Below, piece after piece: positions 16,627 to 24,049 of a stretch of 64,000 nucleotides of DNA; position 1 is the stretch's first letter, and every line of letters starts with the position of its first letter. Location: positions 682,001-746,000 of the forward strand of contig OY764147.1 of assembly GCA_963668115.1 (NCBI GenBank), read 5' to 3'. A program made the translations under genes and the position numbers. This DNA is from Plut-88900 sp963668115 (GTDB lineage: Bacteria; Chloroflexota; Dehalococcoidia; Plut-88900). Under the pieces are notes generated by a model. That model saw only the letters and a program-made list of their open reading frames with translations, had not been told where the DNA came from and did no database searches.

Positions 16627-18008
16627 CCGTCGACGACCTCAGGCCCTACCAGGACCGCATAGCCGAAGCCGTACTGGATAGCGTCCAGGGCCGCAAGGGC
16701 CTCACCTTCTCCGTTATGATCGCCCGTCAGGGCGGCAAGAACGAGGTATCCGCTTGGATTGAAGCCTTCCTCCTCTCCGCCTATGTCCGCTCCAACGTGA
16801 CCGCCATTAAGGCCGCACCCACCTTCTACCCCCAGGCCCGTATCAGCATCTCCCGGCTCGAAAAAGTCCTCCGCCGTAGACGCGTGCCCTTTTCCTTTGA
16901 ACGCGGCCATCTCTTCCGTATCGGCCGCGCCCGACAGCTATTCCTTAGCGCCCACCCCTCCAGCAACGTCGTCGGCAACACCGCCAGCCTCCTTCTCGAA
17001 ATCGACGAGTCCCAGGACGTCTCACCCGACAAGTTCAACCGAGACTTCGTTCCCATGGCCGCCCACAACAACGTCACTACCGTCCACTACGGCACCGCCT
17101 GGGACGACCATTCCCTCCTCGAGCAGGTCAAGCAGTCCAACCTCGAGCTCCAACGCTCCGACGGCATACAACGCCACTTCGAGTTCGACTGGCAGGCCGT
17201 CGCCCAGCACAACCCTCACTACAAGCGCTTCGTCGAGGCCGAACAGCAGCGCCTCGGCAGCGATCATCCATTGTTCCGTTCTCAATACTGCCTGGTCCCC
17301 GTGACCGGCAATGGAAGGTTCCTAAACTCAAATCGGCTAGCTCTACTTCAGGGCCAACACCGTAGAATCAGCACCCCCGTTCCAGGCCGAATCTACGTAG
17401 CCGGCATAGACCTCGCCGGCGAATCGGAACAACCGGAAGACATCCGTCTTCAGGGCTTTAAGCCCACCCAAGACTCTACCGTCGTAACTATCGGCGAACT
17501 CCAAATGCTCGATGATGGATTCGGGTCCAAGCGGCCCTCCCTCACCGTCGTCGAGCACCATTGCTGGACGGGGAAGCCCCACACCGAGACCTTTTCGGGC
17601 CTCGTCCACCTCCTCAAAGACGTTTGGGGCTGCCGCAGGGTGGTCGTCGACGCCACTGGCATTGGCGCAGGCGTAGCCGCCTTCCTGCGAAAGAACATAG
17701 GACCTTCCATCGTAGTTCCCTTCACCTTCACCGCCCAGAGCAAGTCCAAGCTCGGCTTCGACCTCCTAGCCGCCGTCAACTCCGGCAGGCTCCGGATGTA
17801 CGAGCCCGACGGCTCCCCCGAGTACCGTGAGTTCTGGGCTCAAATCTCCAAAGCAAGGAGGACCGTAAGATCCAACCAGACCATCAACTTCTTCGTAGAC
17901 CCCTCCGAAGGCCACGACGACTTCCTATCCTCCCTCGCCCTCCTCGTCCAGGCCTCCAACTACACCCCCCGCCGAGCCACCGGCCGCCTGAGAAAAGACT
18001 ATGAATAA
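16620..18008 (+). CDS. Phage-type terminase large subunit (TerL)
   Basis: 462 aa with both TerL domains. ATPase: an adenine-type LRPYQ motif at residues 7-11, a deviant Walker A ARQGGKNE (K40), and Walker B LLLEIDE (D129/E130). Nuclease (RNase H fold): acidic residues in AGIDLAGE (D264), VVVDATGIG (D344) and EGHDDF (D433/D434). All motifs look intact, so the protein could be active in DNA packaging or cleavage. No portal, capsid, tail or integrase genes are nearby; the next genes are ribosomal. Start TTG 16620 is the only near start in this frame. C-rich coding strand points to recent transfer. Confidence 0.85.
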   Translation: MVAVDDLRPYQDRIAEAVLDSVQGRKGLTFSVMIARQGGKNEVSAWIEAFLLSAYVRSNVTAIKAAPTFYPQARISISRLEKVLRRRRVPFSFERGHLFRIGRARQLFLSAHPSSNVVGNTASLLLEIDESQDVSPDKFNRDFVPMAAHNNVTTVHYGTAWDDHSLLEQVKQSNLELQRSDGIQRHFEFDWQAVAQHNPHYKRFVEAEQQRLGSDHPLFRSQYCLVPVTGNGRFLNSNRLALLQGQHRRISTPVPGRIYVAGIDLAGESEQPEDIRLQGFKPTQDSTVVTIGELQMLDDGFGSKRPSLTVVEHHCWTGKPHTETFSGLVHLLKDVWGCRRVVVDATGIGAGVAAFLRKNIGPSIVVPFTFTAQSKSKLGFDLLAAVNSGRLRMYEPDGSPEYREFWAQISKARRTVRSNQTINFFVDPSEGHDDFLSSLALLVQASNYTPRRATGRLRKDYE

Positions 18009-18141
18009 CCCAATCCCCATTCTGATACCCCTCCTCCCTCCGTCGTTCCCGACTCCGATCGAGAATCTGTCCCGCGGGGGTGTGGGGGAGAACGGGGAGG
18101 GCAACCGGCTGGTCGCACCTACGGGGGAACGGGGGGTGAGA

Positions 18142-18171
18142 TTGACAGGGGGAGGGTGGGCAAACTATAAT
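18142..18171 (+). promoter_or_regulatory. Promoter of the rpmH-rnpA operon
   Basis: TTGACA (18142-18147), 18-bp spacer of mostly G residues, TATAAT (18166-18171); the rpmH ATG follows 25 nt later. The G-rich spacer recurs at other promoters in the window (for example 48228-48256). Confidence 0.8.
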
Positions 18172-18196
18172 CGGCATTCCTAAACGAGTCTGAAAC

Positions 18197-18334
18197 ATGC
18201 CTAAAAGGACGTACCAACCGAAGAGGCTGCCCCGAAAGAGGAAGCACGGGTTCCGAGCCCGGATGAGCACGCGCGGGGGACGGGACGTGATACAGAGGCG
18301 TCGGGCGAAGGGCAGGAGCAGGCTGGCGGTTTAG
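18197..18334 (+). CDS. rpmH: 50S ribosomal protein L34
   Basis: 45 codons, MPKRTYQPKRLPRKRKHGF with the usual RARMSTRGGR and a C-terminal RRRAKGRSRLAV. It is the expected highly basic L34 of the large ribosomal subunit. First gene of the conserved rpmH-rnpA-yidD-yidC-jag order. dnaA, often found next to rpmH, is absent; the terminase module lies upstream instead. Confidence 0.97.
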   Translation: MPKRTYQPKRLPRKRKHGFRARMSTRGGRDVIQRRRAKGRSRLAV

Positions 18335-18375
18335 GGCTCAACAACTTCGAACACTAAAGAAAGGGGAGCCCGCTG

Positions 18376-18747
18376 CTGAAGGGTGCGGCCAGGGACCGGC
18401 GGCTGAGGAAGAGCCGGGACTTTGATCGGGTCCTGAGGAGGGGCAAGCGCAGGGCAAACGGGTTTCTGGTACTTGGCGCAATTCCCAATGGTCTTGAGGT
18501 CAGCAGGTTCGGATTTTCGGTGGGGAAGAGGGTTGGCAACGCGGTGCGGCGCAACCTGATGAAGCGAAGGTTGCGGCAGATCGCGGCGGAGCTGATCGGG
18601 AACGACGGATGGGACCTGGTGGTGATTGCCAGGAAGGACGCCTCCGAGGCCGGATATAACGACCTGAAGCATGCGCTGGGCAAGCTGCTCAAGTCCTTCG
18701 GGCTGCTAGCCGGCCAGAAGCCTAAGGCTTTTCGAGTTCGAGCATGA
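18376..18747 (+). CDS. rnpA: Ribonuclease P protein component
   Basis: Protein subunit that helps RNase P RNA mature tRNA 5' ends. The family core is clear: LRKSRDFDRVLRRGKR, then RFGFSVGKRVGNAVRRNLMKRRLRQ (RNR motif), then DLVVIARKDA. No ATG, GTG or TTG lies between the in-frame stop at 18355 and the conserved core. GGGGAG at 18363-18368 is correctly spaced for CTG 18376 (123 aa), or CTG 18373, so a CTG start is likely. The GTG at 18520 is internal to the conserved motif and would delete half the protein. Confidence 0.85.
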   Translation: MKGAARDRRLRKSRDFDRVLRRGKRRANGFLVLGAIPNGLEVSRFGFSVGKRVGNAVRRNLMKRRLRQIAAELIGNDGWDLVVIARKDASEAGYNDLKHALGKLLKSFGLLAGQKPKAFRVRA

Positions 18748-18965
18748 TGCCAAAGCGCCTGGTCCTGGGCCTCATCGGTTTCTACCGACAGTTTCTTTCT
18801 CCGTACTATGGCCCCGGCCCGACGTGCCGATACCTCCCAACCTGCTCCGAGTACGGCCAGGACGCGGTCGAAAGGTATGGCGCGCTCAAGGGCGGCTGGC
18901 TGGCCGTGCGGCGGATTGGCCGGTGCCATCCACTCTCAGCAGGCGGGTACGACCCGGTACCCTGA
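18744..18965 (+). CDS. yidD: Membrane protein insertion efficiency factor YidD
   Basis: 73 aa with the family signature GFYRQFLSPYYGPGPTCRYLPTCSEYGQDAVERYGALKGG, including the conserved cysteines, and RIGRCHP. It is a small peripheral membrane protein thought to assist YidC-dependent insertion. The ATG overlaps the rnpA stop by 4 nt, so translation is coupled. Confidence 0.95.
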   Translation: MMPKRLVLGLIGFYRQFLSPYYGPGPTCRYLPTCSEYGQDAVERYGALKGGWLAVRRIGRCHPLSAGGYDPVP

Positions 18966-19045
18966 AAGGCCATCTCGTTAATTTCGCTAAAACAGGCCCC
19001 TTCAGAGGGGCGTCCATCCACGGTGCACTGAACCTGTCTCGACTC

Positions 19046-20275
19046 ATGTCCGGAAGGCTGTTGCTCGTCCTGTCGGTTGCGGCAATGCTGGCGCTGACGG
19101 CCTGCACCGGGGCCGGACTGGGGATCACGTTCCAGGGTTGGGGCGGGCCGAGCCCGATAGGAAGCTCCGTCTACGTGCCGACCAAGCGGGACTCCGACCA
19201 GGCGAGCCTGCGCATCTTCGACGCGGCGAGCGGGTCGGTGACGAACAACTTCACGGTCATTGGGGAGTCGACGGCGATATACGGGGCGCCGGTGGCGGGG
19301 CCTGGGGCGGAGGGGCAGACCACCTTCGTTTCGGTGATATACACGGCGGACGGGGAAGATTACGGTCGGGTGTATGCGATCGGGCCGGAGGGTTTCGACA
19401 ACCCGATCTGGCAGTTCCCCGAACCCGGGTTGAACACCGTGGGGGTGATATTCGGTGGGGTGACCTACTCGGAGACGAGCAACACGGTCTACTTCGGGGC
19501 CGACGACGGGATGCTGTATGCGCTGGACGCCAACACGGGAGAGTCCAAGCTGGGCACAGGCGGGGTGTTCTTCCCGGCGGAGAGCCCGATCTGGGGAGGG
19601 ACGCTGGTGCAGGGAGGGGTGGTGTACTTCGGGACGATGGACGGGAGGCTGTACGGTGTGAGCGAAAACGGGGGCAAGACGCTGGAGTTCCGGGCGGGGG
19701 GCGCAATCGCGGCGACGCCGATAGTGGAAGGCGGGGTCGCCTACGTGGGCTCGTTTGACAAGAGCTTCTACGCCGTGCCGGTCAACGGAGGCCTAAACGC
19801 CAGGGAGACGTGGAAGTATTCGACTAACAGCTGGATATGGGCCGACGCCCTTTTCGGGGAGGCGCGGGGGCAGGACATGGTGTTCATCGCCTCGCTGGAC
19901 GGGAGCGTTCACGCCGTAGATGCGGCCTCCGGCTCTCTACTTTGGGCCGAGCCGTTCGTCGCCTCGGAGGGGATACGGGGGACTCCGGCGCTGGTGAGCA
20001 AGTCGGGTTCGGGGGGGCAGTTTTCGGGGCTTTCGGACAAGGTGCTGGTGGTCGGGTCAAGGGACGGTCGGGTGTACGGGCTGGACCCGCAGACGGGGGC
20101 TCCGGCATGGGACTCGCCGTTCAACACGCGGGAGCTGGGGGACGGCGGGGGGCAGATACTGGCGGCGGTCGGGCATCGGGGGAACACGGCGTACGTAGTG
20201 ACGACGAAATACGATATATTCGCAATCGATGCGAACACGGGCCAAGGGTTGGCGGGGTTCTCGCCCGCTCAGTAG
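19046..20275 (+). CDS. Lipoprotein with PQQ-type beta-propeller repeats
   Basis: 409 aa. The signal peptide MSGRLLLVLSVAAMLALTAC ends in a lipobox (Cys20). The rest is a series of about 40-residue repeats with the PQQ/BamB pattern, such as VYFGADDGMLYALDANTGE, VYFGTMDGRLYGV and VVGSRDGRVYGLDPQTG, forming a surface beta-propeller, probably for protein-protein contacts. The frame is open further 5', but the lipobox fixes the ATG at 19046. Its place between yidD and yidC is unusual and hints at a role in membrane-protein biogenesis (inference). Confidence 0.85.
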   Translation: MSGRLLLVLSVAAMLALTACTGAGLGITFQGWGGPSPIGSSVYVPTKRDSDQASLRIFDAASGSVTNNFTVIGESTAIYGAPVAGPGAEGQTTFVSVIYTADGEDYGRVYAIGPEGFDNPIWQFPEPGLNTVGVIFGGVTYSETSNTVYFGADDGMLYALDANTGESKLGTGGVFFPAESPIWGGTLVQGGVVYFGTMDGRLYGVSENGGKTLEFRAGGAIAATPIVEGGVAYVGSFDKSFYAVPVNGGLNARETWKYSTNSWIWADALFGEARGQDMVFIASLDGSVHAVDAASGSLLWAEPFVASEGIRGTPALVSKSGSGGQFSGLSDKVLVVGSRDGRVYGLDPQTGAPAWDSPFNTRELGDGGGQILAAVGHRGNTAYVVTTKYDIFAIDANTGQGLAGFSPAQ

Positions 20276-20293
20276 AACGGCGAAAGACCAGGC

Positions 20294-21211
20294 ATGGGCA
20301 TAATCATCGACATTTGGGATGCACTGCTTCTCGGGCCCATGCTGAACGCGCTGATATTCCTGTACGGGATATTGGCGAGCAACTTCGGGTTGAGCATCAT
20401 CGCGTTCACCATCGTGGTGAGGATTGCGATGTACCCGCTGACGCGGAAGCAGATCAACGCGAGTCGGGCGATGTCGCGGTTGCAGCCGAAGATCCAGGAG
20501 ATCCGGCAGAAGTACGGGAAGGACTCGCAGAAGGTCACGCAGGAGACGATGAGGCTGTACAAGGAGGAGGGGGTGAACCCGGTCGGGTGCCTGGGGCCGA
20601 TGGTGGTGCAGCTGCCGATCTGGATAGGGCTGTACCAGTCGATCATCCAGGCGCTGCCGCAGAACCCGGAGCGGCTGGTGGACCTTTCGCAGAAGCTGTA
20701 TTCGTGGCTGCCGGGGGTGCACACCGCGGTGCCGCTGAACAAGGGTTTCCTGTGGTTCGACCTCTCGGAGCCGGACCCGACGAGGGTGATGCTGCCGTTG
20801 CTGGTCGGGGGTTCGATGTGGGTGCAGCAGAAGATGATGGCGAACCCGTCGACGGACCCGAGGCAGATGCAGATGAACCGGATGATGCAGTGGATGATGC
20901 CGGTGATGTTCGGGTTCATCACCATCCAGTTCCCCAGCGGCCTGGCACTGTACTGGGTAGTATCGAACGTGATTGGGATAGCATTGCAGTATCGGGCGAC
21001 GGGGTGGGGTAACCTGTTGCCGTCCGGGGAAGGTGATGGACAGACGGTAGAGGCCCGTGGAAGCAAGGGCGCCGATAGCTCAAAGGAGATGGTAGTCCAT
21101 GGAGAGCCTGGAAGTGTCGGCCAAGACAGTGGAGGAAGCGATCGACCTGGGTCTGAAACAGCTAGACGCAGATCGCGCAGAGGTAGACGTCGTCGTCGTA
21201 ACAGAGGGTAG
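20294..21211 (+). CDS. yidC: Membrane protein insertase YidC/Oxa1
   Basis: 305 aa, the short Oxa1-type insertase without the large periplasmic domain. Five membrane segments; GLSIIAFTIVVRIAMYPLTRKQ with the conserved groove Arg, then QEIRQKYGKDSQKV, and FPSGLALYWVVSN are family hallmarks. The C-terminus is a very basic tail (RRRSRRGRRRRRNRG), as in insertases that touch the ribosome. That tail is encoded in DNA shared with the next gene over 113 nt, in another frame. Confidence 0.95.
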   Translation: MGIIIDIWDALLLGPMLNALIFLYGILASNFGLSIIAFTIVVRIAMYPLTRKQINASRAMSRLQPKIQEIRQKYGKDSQKVTQETMRLYKEEGVNPVGCLGPMVVQLPIWIGLYQSIIQALPQNPERLVDLSQKLYSWLPGVHTAVPLNKGFLWFDLSEPDPTRVMLPLLVGGSMWVQQKMMANPSTDPRQMQMNRMMQWMMPVMFGFITIQFPSGLALYWVVSNVIGIALQYRATGWGNLLPSGEGDGQTVEARGSKGADSSKEMVVHGEPGSVGQDSGGSDRPGSETARRRSRRGRRRRRNRG

Positions 21212-21746
21212 AGCGGGCATCCTGGGGATCGGGAGCGAGCCCGCCAGAGTAAGAGTCACACCGAGAGAAAAGACCCCCGAGGCGATTTCCATAGCCCAAG
21301 AAGTCCTCCAGGAGATGTTCGACCTGATGGAGGTGGATGCGGAGGTGCGGCTGAGGACGAACAGCATCGCGGGGGAAGACCTGTCGATCGACATCATGGG
21401 CGACGACTCGGGGTTGCTGATCGGGCGGGGGGGCACGACGCTTTCGTCATTGCAGTTCATGGTGAACTTCATCGTGAGCAAGCGGCTCACGGAGTGGACT
21501 CCGGTGAACATTGACGTGGAGGGGTATCGGCAGCGCAGGTACAAGTACCTGGAGACGCTGGCCGAGAGGCTGGCGAAGCGGGTGCGCAACACGGGCAGGC
21601 CGTTCACCCTGGACCCGATGCCGGCGAACGAGCGTCGGGTGATCCACATGGCGCTGGCGAGGAATTCGCAGGTGACGACGGAGAGCACGGGTGTGGGGAG
21701 CGAGCGTCGGCTGTCTATAAGGCCGGCGGGTCGGGGGAGGCGGTAG
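21099..21746 (+). CDS. jag: RNA-binding protein Jag/KhpB (Jag_N, KH, R3H)
   Basis: 215 aa. The Jag N-terminal domain (about residues 2-52, with EGRAGILGIGSEPARVRV), a KH domain with the GRGG loop (LLIGRGGTTLSSLQ), and an R3H domain (NERRVIHMALA near residue 180). It binds RNA and affects cell division and envelope functions in other bacteria. Start ATG 21099 has AAAGGAG upstream and matches the family N-terminus, so the 113-nt overlap with yidC is real rather than a start-call artefact. Confidence 0.95.
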   Translation: MESLEVSAKTVEEAIDLGLKQLDADRAEVDVVVVTEGRAGILGIGSEPARVRVTPREKTPEAISIAQEVLQEMFDLMEVDAEVRLRTNSIAGEDLSIDIMGDDSGLLIGRGGTTLSSLQFMVNFIVSKRLTEWTPVNIDVEGYRQRRYKYLETLAERLAKRVRNTGRPFTLDPMPANERRVIHMALARNSQVTTESTGVGSERRLSIRPAGRGRR

Positions 21747-21758
21747 GGGCGAGGGGGC

Positions 21759-21774
21759 TGGGGGTGGGTATAAT
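21759..21774 (+). promoter_or_regulatory. Promoter (-10 with G-rich upstream) of antitoxin-toxin pair
   Basis: TATAAT at 21769-21774 is preceded by a G-rich run and has no recognisable -35. It stands 35 nt before the antitoxin ATG. Confidence 0.5.
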
Positions 21775-21809
21775 GGGGAGGGGCCGCGGGCATTGTGAAA
21801 GGACGGGTC

Positions 21810-22088
21810 ATGCTCACGCACGTAAAGGCGAGATTCTGCAACGGAGCGCTGGTGCCATTAGAGCCGCTGGACCTGGAGGAAGGGCAAGAGGTTAGGGTGT
21901 CGGTGGAGGACGCTGGGGCGGAGGGATTGGGAGGGGTGTCGGGGGCGAAGAGGGGGTTGTCCACTGTAGTGGAAATGATTGACGAGTTACGTGAATCCTA
22001 TCCGCCGGACATGTGGGATGACTTGCCCACGGACTTGGCCAAGAACAAGAAGCATTATCTCTACGGTCATCCCAAGGAAGAGGAGTGA
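21810..22088 (+). CDS. DUF104/AF2212-like antitoxin
   Basis: 92 aa. The N-terminus (VKARFCNGALVPLEPLDLEEGQEVRVSVE) matches the small beta-barrel DNA-binding fold of AF2212-type antitoxins. The acidic C-terminal part would wrap the toxin. ATG 21810 has AAAGGA nearby; an upstream in-frame codon at 21795 adds only five residues. It overlaps the PIN toxin by 4 nt. Confidence 0.8.
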   Translation: MLTHVKARFCNGALVPLEPLDLEEGQEVRVSVEDAGAEGLGGVSGAKRGLSTVVEMIDELRESYPPDMWDDLPTDLAKNKKHYLYGHPKEEE

Positions 22089-22531
22089 TGCGAAGACGGG
22101 CGATCTTTGCCGATGCCGGCTATTGGATTGCCATCATGTATCCCGCCGACCAACTGCATAGGCGCGCGAGACGGATGGCCAGCCGCCTGGCATCCGTTCA
22201 GATTGTAACGACACAGATGGTACTGACCGAGACTCTCAACTTCATGTCGGAGCTTGGTGAGTTTCGCAGGCGATTCGCTCAATTACATCGGCATGGCAGA
22301 TCGGAGATGGTGCAAAGTCTACAGAATAATCCCAACGTGGAAGTCATCCCGCAGACGGATGCCCAGTTCAGGGCGGCGGTGGAACGATACGCTTCCCGGA
22401 GCGACCAGCGATGGAGCCTGACGGACTGCGCAAGCTTCCTGGTCATGGAAGAGCGGAACATAGGCGAGGCCCTGGCATACGACCGAGATTTCGAGCAAGC
22501 GGGTTTCTCGGCGCTGCTGAGGGAGATTTGA
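22085..22531 (+). CDS. PIN-domain ribonuclease toxin (VapC-like)
   Basis: 148 aa PIN fold. Acidic active-site residues are visible in FADAGYWIA, LTETLNF, SLTDCASF and YDRDFEQAGF, the usual four positions. It would cleave RNA (often tRNA or rRNA) when freed from its antitoxin. The start overlaps the antitoxin stop (ATGATG), giving translational coupling. Confidence 0.85.
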   Translation: MMRRRAIFADAGYWIAIMYPADQLHRRARRMASRLASVQIVTTQMVLTETLNFMSELGEFRRRFAQLHRHGRSEMVQSLQNNPNVEVIPQTDAQFRAAVERYASRSDQRWSLTDCASFLVMEERNIGEALAYDRDFEQAGFSALLREI

Positions 22532-22569
22532 AGGTGGGGGGATGTGGGGTTGGGGAGTCTTGATATGAT
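22532..22569 (+). promoter_or_regulatory. Promoter with G-quadruplex-like upstream region
   Basis: TATGAT at 22564-22569 follows a stretch with several runs of four to six G (22535-22556). It sits 29 nt before the next gene. No -35 is evident. Confidence 0.45.
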
Positions 22570-22598
22570 GACGAGAAGTTGATCAAGGGAAATCGGAC

Positions 22599-22910
22599 AT
22601 GACGCTGACGAAGGAAGAAAAGGACCGGGTACTGGAGAGTGCGGTGGAGACTATCAAGGGGTTGGGTGGGGCGAATGGGATCCGCAAGCGTTTAGCCGAG
22701 ATGCACGCTATCTGGCAACGCATAGAACAAGGGCGAGAGACGCTGCTCAAGACATACCCCGACAAATGGGTGGCGATGAGTAAAGATGGGGTTGTGGCGG
22801 CCGATGACTCATTGGAGGGCGTTTTCGCAAAGGTGGATGCTCGAGGAGTGCACCGCAACGCCGTCAAGGTCAAATTCTTCGATACGCAACCCAAGACGCT
22901 GATTCTGTGA
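22599..22910 (+). CDS. Hypothetical protein with DUF5678-like C-terminus
   Basis: 103 aa. A helical N-terminal half (KEEKDRVLESAVETIKGLGG...) is followed by KTYPDKWVAMSKDGVVAADDSLEGVFAKVDARG, resembling the short DUF5678 motif. The pair with the following aspartic-protease-like gene overlaps by 4 nt (GTGA), so they are made together. ATG has AAGGGA eight bases upstream. Function unknown. Confidence 0.65.
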   Translation: MTLTKEEKDRVLESAVETIKGLGGANGIRKRLAEMHAIWQRIEQGRETLLKTYPDKWVAMSKDGVVAADDSLEGVFAKVDARGVHRNAVKVKFFDTQPKTLIL

Positions 22911-23332
22911 TACCAGGCGGGTTTGACAGCGCCGGATGCCCGTATGTAGAGGGCTTTCTGGTAATTCCCCGTCTCGAGATTTATGGCGACGTTCGATTCC
23001 TGGTGGATACGGGAGCGGGATCGACGTGCCTGCATCCGGCGGATTCCGATAACCTAGATATGCCATTTGGAAGACTCATTTCTCCGACCAGATCCTACGG
23101 GATTGGTGGAAGCTCTGTGTACCATAGGGAATCGGCTATTCTTTCGTTCATGGACGATGAGGCAATACAGTCCTATAGACTTCAGCTTCACATTGCCGAG
23201 CCCACCGCCGCAAATGCGAGGTTTCCTTCCCTGCTTGGGCGGGATGTATTAAATCGGTGGCGGATGGACTACGACCCGGCACAGTCAGTATTGACGTTCA
23301 CCGTACGCAGTGCAGATCATACGATGTATTAG
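22907..23332 (+). CDS. Retropepsin-like aspartic protease domain protein
   Basis: 141 aa, one retropepsin-like unit. The catalytic loop is FLVDTGAGST (DTG) and the second hydrophobic-hydrophobic-Gly motif is SLLGRDVLNRW. Such proteases act as homodimers. It has no signal peptide, so it should be cytosolic. GTG 22907 overlaps the stop of the previous gene, suggesting a fixed partnership; the upstream protein could be substrate or inhibitor (inference). Confidence 0.75.
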   Translation: MIPGGFDSAGCPYVEGFLVIPRLEIYGDVRFLVDTGAGSTCLHPADSDNLDMPFGRLISPTRSYGIGGSSVYHRESAILSFMDDEAIQSYRLQLHIAEPTAANARFPSLLGRDVLNRWRMDYDPAQSVLTFTVRSADHTMY

Positions 23333-23407
23333 GAGTCGGGGCGCAATTCGTCTTCCTTCGTCCGGGCGGTCTCTGGACGGATCGGCATGTAGTCAGGAGG
23401 GTTTCCG

Positions 23408-23851
23408 ATGTATTGCCCGACGTGCGGGTCGAGGAACTCTGATACGGCCCGTTTCTGCGGGACCTGCGGTCAGACTCTCCGGGAGAAGGCCACTCGGGAG
23501 CAGGCACCCGTTCCCGAGCCTCCTCCCCCGGCACCGGCCCATGAGAGCGGTCCGGGATACAGGCCGTTCAGGGATGTGGACGTTTCCCCTACACGTGTTC
23601 CGAATTACCTTGTGCAAGCCATTCTGGTGACGCTGTTCTGTTGCGTGCCCTTCGGGATTGTCGCCATCGTGTACGCGGCACAGGTGAATGGGAAGGTGGC
23701 ATTGGGGGACATGGAGGGGGCGTGGCGGACGTCCCGGAGCGCGAGGAACTGGGCGTGGATTTCTTTCGGGGTGGGACTGGTGATCACGGTGGGCTGGGTG
23801 ATTTTCCTGATTGTCGGGGGTACGGGGGCGGAGCCGGTGGTGGTGGAATGA
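23408..23851 (+). CDS. Zinc-ribbon plus CD225/dispanin membrane protein
   Basis: 147 aa. An N-terminal zinc ribbon CPTCG...CGTCG (C3, C6, C17, C20), a proline-rich linker, then a CD225/dispanin-type two-helix domain: PNYLVQAILVTLFCCVPFG, a cytoplasmic AAQVNGKVALGDMEGAWRTSRSAR loop, and a second helix. It is probably a membrane-remodelling or scaffold protein. It resembles the C-terminal part of the J-domain protein at 24050 closely enough to suggest duplication. Confidence 0.75.
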   Translation: MYCPTCGSRNSDTARFCGTCGQTLREKATREQAPVPEPPPPAPAHESGPGYRPFRDVDVSPTRVPNYLVQAILVTLFCCVPFGIVAIVYAAQVNGKVALGDMEGAWRTSRSARNWAWISFGVGLVITVGWVIFLIVGGTGAEPVVVE

Positions 23852-24049
23852 CTACCGTTGATGTCAGCACGATGTTCACACGCTCATTCGGTAGCCCGAG
23901 GGTGCATCACCCGATTAGCGGATGCGGATACGGAAATGAAGAAATGAGCCAGGTCCTTGCCAAATGTAGGCAATAACCTCATGCGAAGGGACCCCCATCC
24001 GAGCCTGTTTCGCAGTGGATGGATTAATGAGTCCTGGCACTGAACGTTC

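Noticed and set aside
18520..18747. Short rnpA starting at GTG 18520
   Set aside because: This start is inside a conserved motif and would remove the conserved N-terminal half; the frame upstream encodes that half clearly.
19837..21012. 391-aa plus-strand frame across the lipoprotein/yidC junction
   Set aside because: Gly/Asp/Ala/Val low-complexity translation overlapping two certain genes in another frame.
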